Counted from the first letter of the stretch, positions 1 through 8,500 are shown. The stretch is 26,281 nt of DNA from Rhodocyclaceae bacterium UBA1310 (GCA_002307175.1 DBTS01000075.1:1-26281); one strand, 5' to 3'. Numbers and translations: made by a program. The notes: generated by a model not told the origin, from the sequence alone.

Positions 1-536
1 AACTTCACTTGGCCGGATCAATAGTGGAAGAGCGTGTTGATCTGGCGATCCGCGTCACCAACAACCTCGACCCCGGGCTGATTGCCCGCCGCCTGGCCGA
101 CTTCCCGCTGGTGGTCTGCGCGGCCCCCGCCTATCTGCAACGCCACGGCACGCCCGAGAAGGCGGAAGATCTGACCAAACACAACTGCCTCACTTTCGCT
201 TTCTTCGGAAAAAGCCTATGGAGTTTCCAGCACAACGGAGAGAGTGTGAATGTACCGGTACGTGGAAACTTCAGCGCCAATGATTCCTTGAGCCTGCTCA
301 ACGCTGCCATCACCGGCACCGGCATCACCCAGCAACCGCTGATCGTCGCCGCCCCGTACATTGCCCGCGGAGAGCTGGTACGACTGCTGCCCGATATCCA
401 GCCCGCCACACTGGGAATTTATGGCGTCTACACCTCACGGGAATACCAGCCTGCCCTGTTGCGGGCAATGCTGGATTTTCTCTCTGAATGGTTTTCATCA
501 GCAAAGCCCCTGAATTTAGCCAACTTCCACAGCTGA
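1..536 (+). CDS. LysR-family transcriptional regulator, C-terminal part (5' truncated by window edge)
   Basis: The frame is open from the first base and ends at TGA 534-536, so only the 3' part of the gene is present. The visible 170-odd residues are the effector-binding domain of a LysR regulator. The pattern EERVDLAIRVTNNLDPGLIARRL, followed by a strand with VVCAAPAYL and a region containing LLNAAITGTGITQQP, is typical of the LysR substrate-binding fold of the DsdC/AaeR-like group. The DNA-binding N-terminus lies outside the window, so its target cannot be inferred. The TTG at position 9 is not a real start because the conserved domain already runs through it. The last 15 residues after the final helix look like an unconserved tail. 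Family assignment is secure; the ligand is unknown. Confidence 0.9.
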   Translation, partial: LHLAGSIVEERVDLAIRVTNNLDPGLIARRLADFPLVVCAAPAYLQRHGTPEKAEDLTKHNCLTFAFFGKSLWSFQHNGESVNVPVRGNFSANDSLSLLNAAITGTGITQQPLIVAAPYIARGELVRLLPDIQPATLGIYGVYTSREYQPALLRAMLDFLSEWFSSAKPLNLANFHS

Positions 537-619
537 GAATGCTCCAATGCCTTCCCGCACTTTCTCTTAACTGCTGCAGGCGCACAGAATTGCGTATACA
601 CTTTCTCCAATACGGGCTC

Positions 620-633
620 GACGGGCGCCCGTC
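620..633. repeat. 14-bp perfect palindrome upstream of the small conserved gene
   Basis: GACGGGC is followed directly by GCCCGTC, a perfect self-complementary 14-mer with no spacer. It lies 90 bases before the start of the gene at 724, in the 187-base gap after the LysR gene. It could be a protein-binding site. It has no T-tract, so it is not a convincing terminator. Confidence 0.4.
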
Positions 634-723
634 TCGCGAAAGCATGTGCACCACCCTCGCAAGCCAAGCGCTTGCATACCCCTCCCCGGCCGACAGCGAG
701 CAGGCCATAAATCTGGAGTTGGT

Positions 724-1161
724 ATGCATATCACATCACCACAGCAAGCTCTCTTGCAACCCAAGGCGCCTGTAGCCGTTCTCGCACTGGCGCGCCGACT
801 GCATCGCGATGCCCGTTCGGACTCGCTGGCCCTTTCCCTACCTATCCTGCGCCGACTCATCGCCAGCCAGACACTCAGAGACCTCACGCTGCCGCAGCTA
901 CACCGCAGGCGCAACATGATTCAGCGCAAACACATCCTGCGTACCCTGGCCCTTGAGGCCGGCTTCACCAGCTGGGAAGACTATCGGCACGCACTTTGTG
1001 CGCTGGGCGTTGCCGAACTACCGCATTTCGATCTTGCGCACAACCAGGCGGGCTATCCCAATCTATGGTTTTCCAGCAGGGCACAGGCAATATCGCACGC
1101 CCTTGCACATGGCGGACGTGTGATGAATGTTGGCACGCAAGCAGTGGTACTCAGCGATTAA
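724..1161 (+). CDS. Conserved hypothetical protein, 145 aa
   Basis: The start is ATG 724, preceded by GGAG with a proper spacing (716-719 region); the open frame continues upstream but has no better ribosome site. The protein is basic in its first half and rich in Arg/Leu. Its central block, with RRRNMIQRKHILRTLALEAG and then FTSWEDYRHAL, reads as a helical DNA- or RNA-binding-like segment. The C-terminal half contains PHFDLAHNQAGYPNLWFSS and ends in a strand with VGTQAVVL. Proteins with this organisation occur as unnamed hypotheticals in betaproteobacteria, as far as I recall. There is no signal peptide or membrane segment. It converges on qorR with only 53 bases between stops. I do not recognise a function and do not assign one. 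Confidence 0.75.
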   Translation: MHITSPQQALLQPKAPVAVLALARRLHRDARSDSLALSLPILRRLIASQTLRDLTLPQLHRRRNMIQRKHILRTLALEAGFTSWEDYRHALCALGVAELPHFDLAHNQAGYPNLWFSSRAQAISHALAHGGRVMNVGTQAVVLSD

Positions 1162-1181
1162 GACACTTCGCGATGCGATTT

Positions 1182-1214
1182 CTCCCGCACCGGTATTGAG
1201 CCGGCTGGCGGGAG
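1182..1214. terminator. Hairpin between convergent gene ends
   Basis: CTCCCGC at 1182-1188 pairs with GCGGGAG at 1208-1214. An inner CCGG at 1190-1193 can pair with CCGG at 1201-1204. It fills the gap between the stops of the genes ending at 1161 and 1215. Neither side carries a clear T-tract, so it is a possible bidirectional terminator or RNA 3'-end stabiliser rather than a canonical intrinsic terminator. Confidence 0.4.
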
Positions 1215-1619
1215 TCAGCCTTGCCCACCCTGAGCGGCAAGGATCTGCGGCAGATTGCCTTCAATCCAGTCGGCCAGCCCCTCTACACGCTGGCCGACCT
1301 GTCTGCCCAAAGGCGTCAGTGAATACTCGACATGCGGCGGCACAACGGGATACGACACCCGCAGCACGAAGCCATCAGCCTCAAGCCACTGCAAAGTCTG
1401 CGCCAGCATTTTCTCGCTGACACCACCGATCTTGCGCCGCAGATCGCTGAAGCGGTGGGTACCATCCAGTAGTGCCACCAGCACCAGCACTCCCCAACGA
1501 CTTGTGACATGCTTGAGCACTTCGCGTGAGGGGCATTTCTCGGAGAATACATTGCCACGCCGGAGCAATTCTGCGAGCGATTCGGCAGAAGCGCCGGTTT
1601 GCGGTGATAAAACTTCCAT
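1215..1619 (-). CDS. qorR: HxlR-family redox-type regulator QorR (YtfH-like)
   Basis: This 134-residue protein is a winged-helix HxlR regulator. From memory, the stretch beginning CPSREVLKHVTSRWG and continuing through the winged helix to VPPHVEYSLTPLG is nearly identical to E. coli YtfH, which is encoded divergently from qorB. The only prominent N-terminal cysteine, Cys29 in the KCPSRE context, corresponds to the conserved cysteine that HxlR-family sensors such as YodB and C. glutamicum QorR use to sense quinones, diamide or oxidants. ATG 1617-1619 is preceded on the minus strand by AAAGG seven bases upstream. It shares a 94-base divergent control region with qorB. Expected role: repressor of qorB and of itself, released by cysteine oxidation or alkylation; the chemistry is inferred from relatives. 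Confidence 0.92.
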   Translation of the reverse strand: MEVLSPQTGASAESLAELLRRGNVFSEKCPSREVLKHVTSRWGVLVLVALLDGTHRFSDLRRKIGGVSEKMLAQTLQWLEADGFVLRVSYPVVPPHVEYSLTPLGRQVGQRVEGLADWIEGNLPQILAAQGGQG

Positions 1620-1638
1620 ACACTAACCTTTAGGTACG

Positions 1639-1657
1639 TACTTACATTTCGTAAGTA
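1639..1657. promoter_or_regulatory. Palindromic operator for QorR between qorR and qorB
   Basis: TACTTAC (1639-1645), a five-base spacer ATTTC, then GTAAGTA (1651-1657) form a perfect 7+7 inverted repeat in the divergent intergenic region. HxlR-family proteins bind such short-arm palindromes. The repeat overlaps a candidate -35 of qorB, which fits repression. Confidence 0.7.
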
Positions 1658-1670
1658 TAGGCGATATTCT
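1643..1670 (+). promoter_or_regulatory. Candidate qorB promoter
   Basis: TTACAT at 1643-1648 as -35 and TATTCT at 1665-1670 as -10 are separated by 16 bases. The -35 lies inside the palindrome at 1639-1657. The match to consensus is moderate, and its position 44 bases before the qorB start is sensible. Confidence 0.45.
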
Positions 1671-1713
1671 GCTGCCTCCCAACACGATTCATCACACACA
1701 CAGGAGCCACATC

Positions 1714-2565
1714 ATGATCGCCATCACCGGAGCCACTGGTCAACTCGGCCGCCTTGTCATCGAATCCCTGCTCAAGACAGTGCCGGCAGGAGAAATAGTC
1801 GCTGCCGTGCGCCAGCCCGCCCGTGCAGCCGACCTCGCTGCGCTCGGCGTGCAGGTTCGTGAGGCCGACTATACCCAGCCTGCCACTCTGGAAGGCGCAT
1901 TCAAGGGCGTCGACAAGGTGCTGCTGATTTCTTCCAGCGAGGTCGGCCAGCGCCTGCCCCAGCACAAAAACGTGATTGATGCTGCCAAGCGCGCCGGAGT
2001 GTCGCTGCTGGCCTACACCAGCATCCTGCGCGCAGACACTTCCCCGCTGGCCCTTGCTGAGGAGCACAAAGCCACAGAGGAGTATCTGAAGGCTTCCGGC
2101 CTCGCCCATGTACTGCTGCGCAACGGCTGGTACACCGAAAACTATCTGGCCAGTGCCAAACCCGCGCTGCAACATGGCGCCTATATCGGCTCGGCAGATG
2201 ATGGCCGCATCGCTTCAGCTGCACGTGCTGATTATGCCGAAGCCGCCGCCGTGGTATTGACCACACCGGCCCAGGCCGGCAAGGTGTATGAACTGGCGGG
2301 TGACGAAGCCTACACGCTGGCAGAGCTGGCCGCCGAACTGAGCCGCCAGAGCGGCAAGACAGTGCCCTACGTCAACCTGCCCGAAGCCGAATACGCCAAG
2401 GCACTGGAAGGTGCGGGGCTGCCAGGCCCATTCGCCGCCATCCTGGCCAATTCGGATATCGGGGCCTCGAATGGCGCATTGTTTGATGACAACCACCAGC
2501 TCGGCAAGCTGATTGGCCGGCCGACCACCCCGCTCGCCACACTACTCAAGGTGGCTCTGCAGTAA
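1714..2565 (+). CDS. qorB: NAD(P)H:quinone oxidoreductase QorB (SDR/NmrA-like)
   Basis: A 283-residue atypical short-chain dehydrogenase that aligns end to end by eye with E. coli QorB (YtfG, about 286 residues). It opens with a Rossmann strand and nucleotide loop, ITGATGQLG, with glycines at 6, 9 and 12. Further family blocks are LLISSSEVGQR, YTSILRADTSPL, LLRNGWYTENYLAS, KVYELAGDEAYTL and SDIGAS. QorB reduces quinones with NADPH in the cytosol. ATG 1714 has GGAG eight bases upstream. It is transcribed away from qorR through a shared operator, matching the known ytfG/ytfH arrangement, which suggests quinone- or electrophile-induced expression. A strong terminator follows 20 bases after the stop. 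Confidence 0.95.
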   Translation: MIAITGATGQLGRLVIESLLKTVPAGEIVAAVRQPARAADLAALGVQVREADYTQPATLEGAFKGVDKVLLISSSEVGQRLPQHKNVIDAAKRAGVSLLAYTSILRADTSPLALAEEHKATEEYLKASGLAHVLLRNGWYTENYLASAKPALQHGAYIGSADDGRIASAARADYAEAAAVVLTTPAQAGKVYELAGDEAYTLAELAAELSRQSGKTVPYVNLPEAEYAKALEGAGLPGPFAAILANSDIGASNGALFDDNHQLGKLIGRPTTPLATLLKVALQ

Positions 2566-2585
2566 ATCCAAGCGGGAATAATGGC

Positions 2586-2614
2586 GCAGGACTGCCGACG
2601 CAGTCCTGCATTTT
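2586..2614 (+). terminator. Intrinsic terminator of qorB
   Basis: GCAGGACTGC (2586-2595), loop CGAC and GCAGTCCTGC (2600-2609) form a perfect 10-bp stem with a four-base loop, followed by ATTTT. This is a textbook rho-independent terminator starting 20 bases after the qorB stop. Confidence 0.9.
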
Positions 2615-2625
2615 CCCAAGATACC

Positions 2626-2670
2626 TGCAACACCTGCCCCGGCTGCTCTGCGCGGCGGGCAGGTGTTGCA
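2626..2670. terminator. Second long hairpin between convergent qorB and the Crp-type gene
   Basis: TGCAACACCTGCCC (2626-2639) is exactly complementary to GGGCAGGTGTTGCA (2657-2670), a 14-bp stem with a 17-base GC-rich loop. It lies between the qorB terminator and the stop of the minus-strand regulator, so it may end the leftward transcript. There is no T-tract on either side, so the termination role is inferred. Confidence 0.6.
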
Positions 2671-2719
2671 TATTCAAAAGCCGCCCCCCATCGAGACCAT
2701 TCACGGTTTTGCCAGGCTG

Positions 2720-3439
2720 CTACAGGGTGATTTTCTCGGGCAGCAAGCGATCGTATTCTTTTTTTACCACCGCATAACACTCGCAGGTACGCCGCTCCAA
2801 CCCAACACGGTCAAGTACCTTGATGTGCCCACGGTGGTAGCTGATCAGCCCGGCGTCGTTCAGATTGCCGGCTGCTTCGGTAACCCCTTCGCGCCGTACG
2901 CCAAGCATGTTGGCGATCAGTTCCTGCGTCATGACCAGTTCATTGCCATGGAGCCTGTCCAGGCTTAACAGCAGCCAGCGGCAGAGTTGCTGATCAAGCG
3001 AATGATGGCGATTGCAGACTGCCGTCTGCGCCATCTGGGTGATGAGCGCCTGGGTATAACGCAACAACAGGTGCAGCACCGGCCCCGCACGGTTGAATTC
3101 CTGCAGCAGCAGATTTGCCGCAAGGCGGTATCCGCAGCCTGCACTTTGCACGACAGCACGACTGGGCGTTGTTTCCCCGCCCATAAACAGCGAGATACCC
3201 ACGATCCCCTCGAATCCGGCTACGGCGATTTCCGCTGAAGCACCATCCTCCATGACATACAGCAGGGAAACGATGGCCGTTGTCGGGAAATAGACGTGGC
3301 TCAGCTTCTCCCCGGATTCGTACAGCACCTGGCCCAGAGGCATTTCCACCGACTCGAGGTGGGGCGCCAGACGCTGCCATCCGGACTCTGGAAACGAGGC
3401 CAGCAAACGATTCTGTCGAGGAGACGGGGTCATTGACAT
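2720..3439 (-). CDS. Crp/Fnr-family transcriptional regulator, 239 aa
   Basis: An N-terminal cyclic-nucleotide-binding-like beta barrel (about residues 10-140) is followed by a Crp-type helix-turn-helix, with LVMTQELIANMLGVRREGVTEAAG as recognition region near residues 172-195. The block GGETTPSRAVVQSAG marks a large proteobacterial subgroup of Crp/Fnr regulators. The canonical cAMP-binding pattern (GELAxxxxxxRxAxV) is not present, and there is no N-terminal Fnr cysteine cluster, so neither cAMP nor an Fe-S cluster is an obvious signal. ATG 3437-3439 is chosen because GGAGG (complement of 3445-3449) sits five bases upstream; the ATG at 3433 is too far away. It is divergent from the SPFH-cyclase-glucan synthase block, 177 bases away, and could regulate it (inference). 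Confidence 0.88.
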   Translation of the reverse strand: MSMTPSPRQNRLLASFPESGWQRLAPHLESVEMPLGQVLYESGEKLSHVYFPTTAIVSLLYVMEDGASAEIAVAGFEGIVGISLFMGGETTPSRAVVQSAGCGYRLAANLLLQEFNRAGPVLHLLLRYTQALITQMAQTAVCNRHHSLDQQLCRWLLLSLDRLHGNELVMTQELIANMLGVRREGVTEAAGNLNDAGLISYHRGHIKVLDRVGLERRTCECYAVVKKEYDRLLPEKITL

Positions 3440-3454
3440 GCATACCTCCGGCCT

Positions 3455-3468
3455 GACAACCCGACAAC
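3455..3468. repeat. Short direct repeat upstream of the Crp-type gene
   Basis: GACAAC occurs twice, at 3455-3460 and 3463-3468, separated by two bases. The pair lies 16 bases upstream of the regulator start in its probable promoter or leader. It may be an operator but could be chance. Confidence 0.25.
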
Positions 3469-3616
3469 ACAAGGCAGGGGAAATTTCACTGCATGGAGGC
3501 CGCTTCCCCCACCGCTGATGGGTACGCTAGCGCACAGACAGCCAGACATAAAACCTGCACCATCAGCACGACTGGCACGCCGCAATTGATCCATGCACTT
3601 ACGCAGGAGGGCAGAC

Positions 3617-4522
3617 GTGAATCCCATCACCTTCTTTATTGTCTCCGTCATTGTGGCACTTGGGGCGCTGTTTGTTGCCACGGGCTATGTGCCGGCGGGT
3701 GTTGCATCTTTGGTGATCGCAGCCATTGTCGGCCAATCACTGAAGATGGCGAATACCTGGCAGAAATTCGTTGTGCTGCGTGCGGGCAAGTTGCAGGGGG
3801 TGAAAGGACAGGGGCTGTTCTTTGTCATTCCGGTGATCGACCACGTGGTCGCTGTGATTGACGAGCGTATCCAGACCACCGCCTTTAATGCCGAACAGGC
3901 ACTGACGAAGGATACAGTGCCCGTCAATGTTGATGCCATCATTTTCTGGCATGTGCACAATGCGCAACAAGCCGCCCTGGCGATATCTGACTACAGACTG
4001 GCCATTGATCGCGTAGCGCAGACCTCGCTTCGCGAAATGATCGGGGCTTCGATGCTGGCAGCTTTGCTCTCTGATCGGCGGATCGCAGACCAGAAGCTGT
4101 GTGAGGAGATTGGGCAGAAAACGAGAGAATGGGGGGTGACTGTCACCTCAGTCGAGATTCGTGATGTTGCCATTCCCGTGGCACTGCAGGACGCCATGTC
4201 GCGCCAGGCACAAGCCGAGCGTGAAAAACAGGCACGCATCATCCTGGGCACAGCAGAAGCCGAAATCGCCGGAAAATTCGTAGAAGCCGCCCGCATTTAC
4301 AGCACGCAGCCCGGCGCTTTGCAACTGCGCGCCATGAACATCATCTACGAAACCACCAAGGAACGTGGCACCACCATCCTGATCCCCACCGGGATGGTTG
4401 ACAGCATGAACCCATCAACAGCGACGGCTGCCGCTGTCGCCATTACGGCCACAGCAGCCCACCCTCTGGCGTTCGCAGACACACCACACCCCCGGGCAAA
4501 CAGCATGGGGCACGCGCTTTAA
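3617..4522 (+). CDS. SPFH-domain membrane protein (slipin/stomatin family), 301 aa
   Basis: GTG 3617 is chosen as start because GGAGG at 3606-3610 is six bases upstream; an in-frame upstream ATG at 3593 has no such site. Residues about 3-42 form two hydrophobic segments, the usual slipin membrane hairpin. The SPFH/Band-7 domain spans about residues 48-195, with KLQGVKGQGLFFVIPVID, KDTVPVNVDAIIFWHV and TSLREMIG as family blocks. A charged coiled coil follows, starting around 197 (QAQAEREKQAR) and continuing through GTAEAEIAGKFVEAARIY. The last 40 residues are Ala/Thr-rich and unconserved. SPFH proteins oligomerise on membranes and organise microdomains. No NfeD partner is adjacent, which is atypical for bacterial slipins. 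The diguanylate cyclase follows 99 bases downstream. Confidence 0.9.
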   Translation: MNPITFFIVSVIVALGALFVATGYVPAGVASLVIAAIVGQSLKMANTWQKFVVLRAGKLQGVKGQGLFFVIPVIDHVVAVIDERIQTTAFNAEQALTKDTVPVNVDAIIFWHVHNAQQAALAISDYRLAIDRVAQTSLREMIGASMLAALLSDRRIADQKLCEEIGQKTREWGVTVTSVEIRDVAIPVALQDAMSRQAQAEREKQARIILGTAEAEIAGKFVEAARIYSTQPGALQLRAMNIIYETTKERGTTILIPTGMVDSMNPSTATAAAVAITATAAHPLAFADTPHPRANSMGHAL

Positions 4523-4568
4523 TCCGGACTGCCTCTGATCTACAGACTCAGGCTGATACAAGAGAGCA

Positions 4569-4625
4569 ATGAGTGATCCAGAAAGTGCATCACCCTGTTC
4601 GAAAAACTGGAAGATCATGCAATGA
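4569..4625 (+). CDS. 18-codon mini-ORF overlapping the start of the diguanylate cyclase gene
   Basis: ATG 4569 starts the peptide MSDPESASPCSKNWKIMQ, which stops at TGA 4623-4625. That stop overlaps the cyclase ATG 4622-4624 in an ATGA arrangement. A purine-rich GAGAG lies at 4562-4566, too close to the ATG to be a good ribosome site. It may be a leader peptide coupling translation to the cyclase, or a remnant of a longer N-terminus in another frame, or chance. Confidence 0.35.
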   Translation: MSDPESASPCSKNWKIMQ

Positions 4626-5464
4626 GATCAGCAGAACAGCCTGTCACACAGCTCCATCAGGACATCAAAACCCTGCATACAGAGATTGTCGAGCTCCGCA
4701 AGGCGCTGGCGACAACAACCCATACGCTGGCTGAATTGCGTGTGGCACAGCTGTTGAAGGCCAACGAATATCTCACAGGGGAAGCTCTTCGTTCGGACAG
4801 ACTGGCCGACACGGCTAAGTCTGATCTGGCCGAACTGACACGCACGAGCCAGCGCGACGTGCTCACCAACACCGTGAATCGCACGGTGATGCTGGAACGG
4901 GTGAAGCACGCGATTGCCATGGCCCAGCGAAACGATAGCCGGATGGCCGTGCTGTTTCTCGACCTGGATGATTTCAAACACATCAATGATGAGTTAGGGC
5001 ATGCCACGGGCGATGATGTATTGAAGCATACGGCGCGCTGCATGGAATCCGTCCTGCGCGACACGGATACCGTCAGCCGCCATGGTGGCGACGAATTTCT
5101 GGTTTTGCTGGCCGGTATTGCGCAGGCCAGCGATGCCGCACAGGTTGCCACCAAGATCCTAAAAGCGCTCGCCTTGCCCTGCAAGCTTGGCGGCCATACT
5201 TTTCGCCTATCTGCCAGCCTGGGCGTGGCCATTTACCCGGAAGACGGGAGAGAAGCCAGCAAGCTGATCGACCACGCAGACTCCGCCATGTATCTGTCCA
5301 AAAAACACGGTCCGGGCTGCTTTGCGTTTCACACAACGGATCACAAGAACGCGGGAAAGAAAGCAGAAAAAATGCCGCCTGCTCCAAGCCACCTTTCCGA
5401 CCTTGCCAATAACGCCAGGGCTACTGAAATACAGGAAAAGTCTGGCAAAAATATTTCCAAATAG
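4622..5464 (+). CDS. Diguanylate cyclase with N-terminal coiled coil and GGDEF domain, 280 aa
   Basis: ATG 4622 has GGAAG eight bases upstream (4609-4613). Residues 1-75 are a heptad-like coiled coil with no sensor domain or membrane segment, so the protein should be cytosolic and controlled by oligomerisation or a partner. The GGDEF domain covers about residues 78-240. The active-site loop GGDEF is at 155-159, the metal/substrate strand FLDLDDFKHINDELGH is intact, and an RDTD inhibitory I-site lies at 146-149, so it should make c-di-GMP and be product-inhibited. The usual DxLTGLxNR entry motif reads DVLTNTVNR, a variation. A Lys/Ala-rich tail of about 45 residues follows the domain. It lies between the SPFH and cyclic glucan synthase genes, same strand. 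Confidence 0.93.
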   Translation: MRSAEQPVTQLHQDIKTLHTEIVELRKALATTTHTLAELRVAQLLKANEYLTGEALRSDRLADTAKSDLAELTRTSQRDVLTNTVNRTVMLERVKHAIAMAQRNDSRMAVLFLDLDDFKHINDELGHATGDDVLKHTARCMESVLRDTDTVSRHGGDEFLVLLAGIAQASDAAQVATKILKALALPCKLGGHTFRLSASLGVAIYPEDGREASKLIDHADSAMYLSKKHGPGCFAFHTTDHKNAGKKAEKMPPAPSHLSDLANNARATEIQEKSGKNISK

Positions 5465-5547
5465 CGATTCGCCATACTGACGCCTGACAGGCATGTTGAG
5501 CGTGCCGTCTTCGCAAAATTCCGCCAGGTCACGGCAGACCAATCCTG

Positions 5548-8500
5548 ATGTCATTCATCCAGGACTGCTGCGGACCAATCAGACCACTGCCTTATCTTGT
5601 CAATTTGCGCAGCCAACAGGAGTACTGCCAATTGTCAATCAATACATGGCTTACAGGGGCATTTCGAAAAATCACGGCGGTATTGCGCAGCAGACGTCTG
5701 CCATGGGAACCGAATGATGAAAAGCCACCGCTACGGTCCGAGTTGTTCAGCGCCGACCAGATGGAGCAGCACGGCAAAACATTAGCAGCGCAGCACAGCG
5801 TAGCCAGAGGCAAAACTCCGGATCCGCTTCTGGCCCGGCTGGCAGAAAATGAAATTGCGCTTGTCGGGGTGTGTAACATCCTGACGGAAACCATCGCCTC
5901 AAACAATCGCATTGCGCCAGCCGGAGAGTGGCTGCTGGACAACTTCTACCTGATCGAAGAACAGATCCACACAGCCAAAAAACATCTCCCAAAGGGATAC
6001 AGCAGGGAACTTCCACGCCTTGTAAGCGGGCCATCTGCGGGCCTTCCCCGTGTATATGACATTGCCCTGCATGTGGTTTCGCATGGCGACGGGCGGATTG
6101 ATACGGACGGCCTGATGCGCTTTGTGGCGGCCTACCAGACGGTAACCTCCCTGCAACTGGGCGAATTGTGGGCCATCCCCATCATGCTGAGGCTGGCCGC
6201 GATCGAGAATCTGCGAAGGGTCGGCATGCAGATCGCGGTCAGCCTGTCGCAACGCAATCTTGCGAATATCTGGGCCGACCGTATGACCCAGATAGCGGAA
6301 CGTGACCCCAAGGGGCTGATCCTGGTCATCGCCGATATGGCCCGCTCCAATCCCCCAATCGTCAGCGCCTTTGTAGCCGAGCTCTCGCGCCGGCTGCAAG
6401 GCCACGGCGCAGCACTGGCACTGCCGTTGACATGGATCGAACAGCGCCTGCTTGAATCCGGCCAGACCATCGAGCAGCTCATCCAGGCCGAGAACCAGCA
6501 GCAGGCCGGAGACCAGGTCTCCATCAGCAACACCATCGGCAGCCTGCAGGTTCTGGGCGCGATGGATTGGCGCGAGTTCGTCGAAGCGCTGAGCATTGTG
6601 GAACAAACCCTGCACGACGACCCCTGCGGCGTTTACCCCAGGATGGATTTCGCTACGCGTGACCAGTATCGCCACGCAGTCGAACAGATCGCCCGCAAGG
6701 CACTGCTGACGGAGCATGCCCTGGCGCAGCAAGTCGTCGCCCTGGCACGCGAAGCACTCGCCCTCCCTGGTACTGAAACAGGCAGATCCGGTCACGTTGG
6801 GTTCTACCTCGTCGGCAAGGGAAGACGCATCCTTGAGCAGCAGATCCATCTGAGGCCTTCGCGCCTTGAAATGATAAAACGGGCGGCTCTTCGGCACGCC
6901 ATGCCCATCTACCTCGTGGGTATCGCCGCCATCACCGGTCTGGTCACTTTCGGACTGATTTCCCGTAGCGGCATCGAGCAAATGTCGCCCTGGTGGTTCG
7001 CAGTGTTTGCCATGCTGATGCTGTGTGTTGCCGGGCAACTGGCGGTAACCCTGAGCAACTGGCTGGCCACCCTGGCGGTGGTGCCACGGATTCTGCCGAA
7101 GATGGATTATTCTCTTGGCATCCCTGAGCATTCACGAACCCTGGTGGCAGTGCCCTGCATGCTCAATACCGTTGCCGGTGTAAAAGCGCTGATTGAAGCC
7201 CTGGAAGTACGCTTTCTTGCCAACCGCGACGCCTGCCTGCACTTTTGCCTGCTCACCGATTATCTGGATGCCACGGAACAATCCTTGCCCGGTGACGCCG
7301 AATTGCTCGCCGAGGCCAGTAATGGAATCACCGAACTCAACAAAAAATACAGCACCAATACTGACCTGCTCAGGGGTGACGTTTTCTTCCTGTTCCACCG
7401 CAATCGCCACTGGAACGCCAGTGAGCAATGCTGGATGGGCCACGAGCGCAAGCGTGGCAAGCTTGCTGCGCTGAATGCATTGCTGCGGGCCAGGGCAGAC
7501 CCTGATCCGGAACATGAATTCGCCTGCGTGCTGGGCAACACCGCTAACCTGCAGAACGTAAAGTATGTCATCACGCTGGATACGGACACCCAGCTCCCCC
7601 GCAACACCGCGCGCCAGATTGCCGGTACGATTGCCCACCCGCTCAACCGCCCGGTCTACGATGAACACCTGAGGCGGATTGTGGACGGCTACGGCATTCT
7701 GCAGCCACGCATTGCCATCAGCCTGCCAGGCACCAATCGCTCGCATTACGCCCGCCTGTACGGGGCAGATTCCGGGATTGACCCTTATACCAGGGCTGTG
7801 TCAGACGTTTATCAGGACATGTTTGGGGAAGGTTCTTTCATTGGCAAAGGCATCTATGATGTGGATGCCTTTGAACAAACCCTAGGAAAGCGTTTCCCTG
7901 ATAACCGGATTCTCAGCCACGATCTGCTCGAAGGATGCTACGTACGAGCCGGCCTGCTCAGCGATGTGCAGCTGTATGAAGACTACCCGATCAGCTATCA
8001 CGCCGATGTCAGCCGCCGCCAGCGGTGGGTGCGGGGAGACTGGCAGCTTGTCTCATGGCTGGGGCACCGCGTACCGGACAATGACTGCGAAACCGCCGCC
8101 AGACACTCCCAGAAAACACCTTTGTCATTTCTTTCACAGTGGAAATTATTTGACAACCTGCGCCGCAGCCTGGTGCCGACTGCGCTGCTCCTGCTTCTGC
8201 TGCTGGGCTGGATCATGCTTCCCCGGAGCAGCCTGGCAACCCTGTGGGTCATCGGAGTCATCCTGACCCCGATGCTGTGCGCAGCGACGCTCGACGCATT
8301 CCGCATCCCTGAGGAGGTGCTGCTGCGCCAGCACCTGCACGAGAGTGGCAAGACCCTGCGGCGACAACTGATCCTGCTCGCCTTCGAGCTGGCCTGCCTG
8401 CCGCACGAGGCGTATTTCAGCCTGGCGGCCATCGCCCGCACGCTCTGGCGCACCGTGGTGAGCCATCAACACCTTCTGGAGTGGAACCCCTCCAGCGAAG

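Noticed and set aside
5899..7131. Minus-strand open frame of 410 codons inside the glucan synthase gene
   Set aside because: Same reason: the translation has no domain pattern and lies opposite the N-terminal region and first membrane segments of the synthase.
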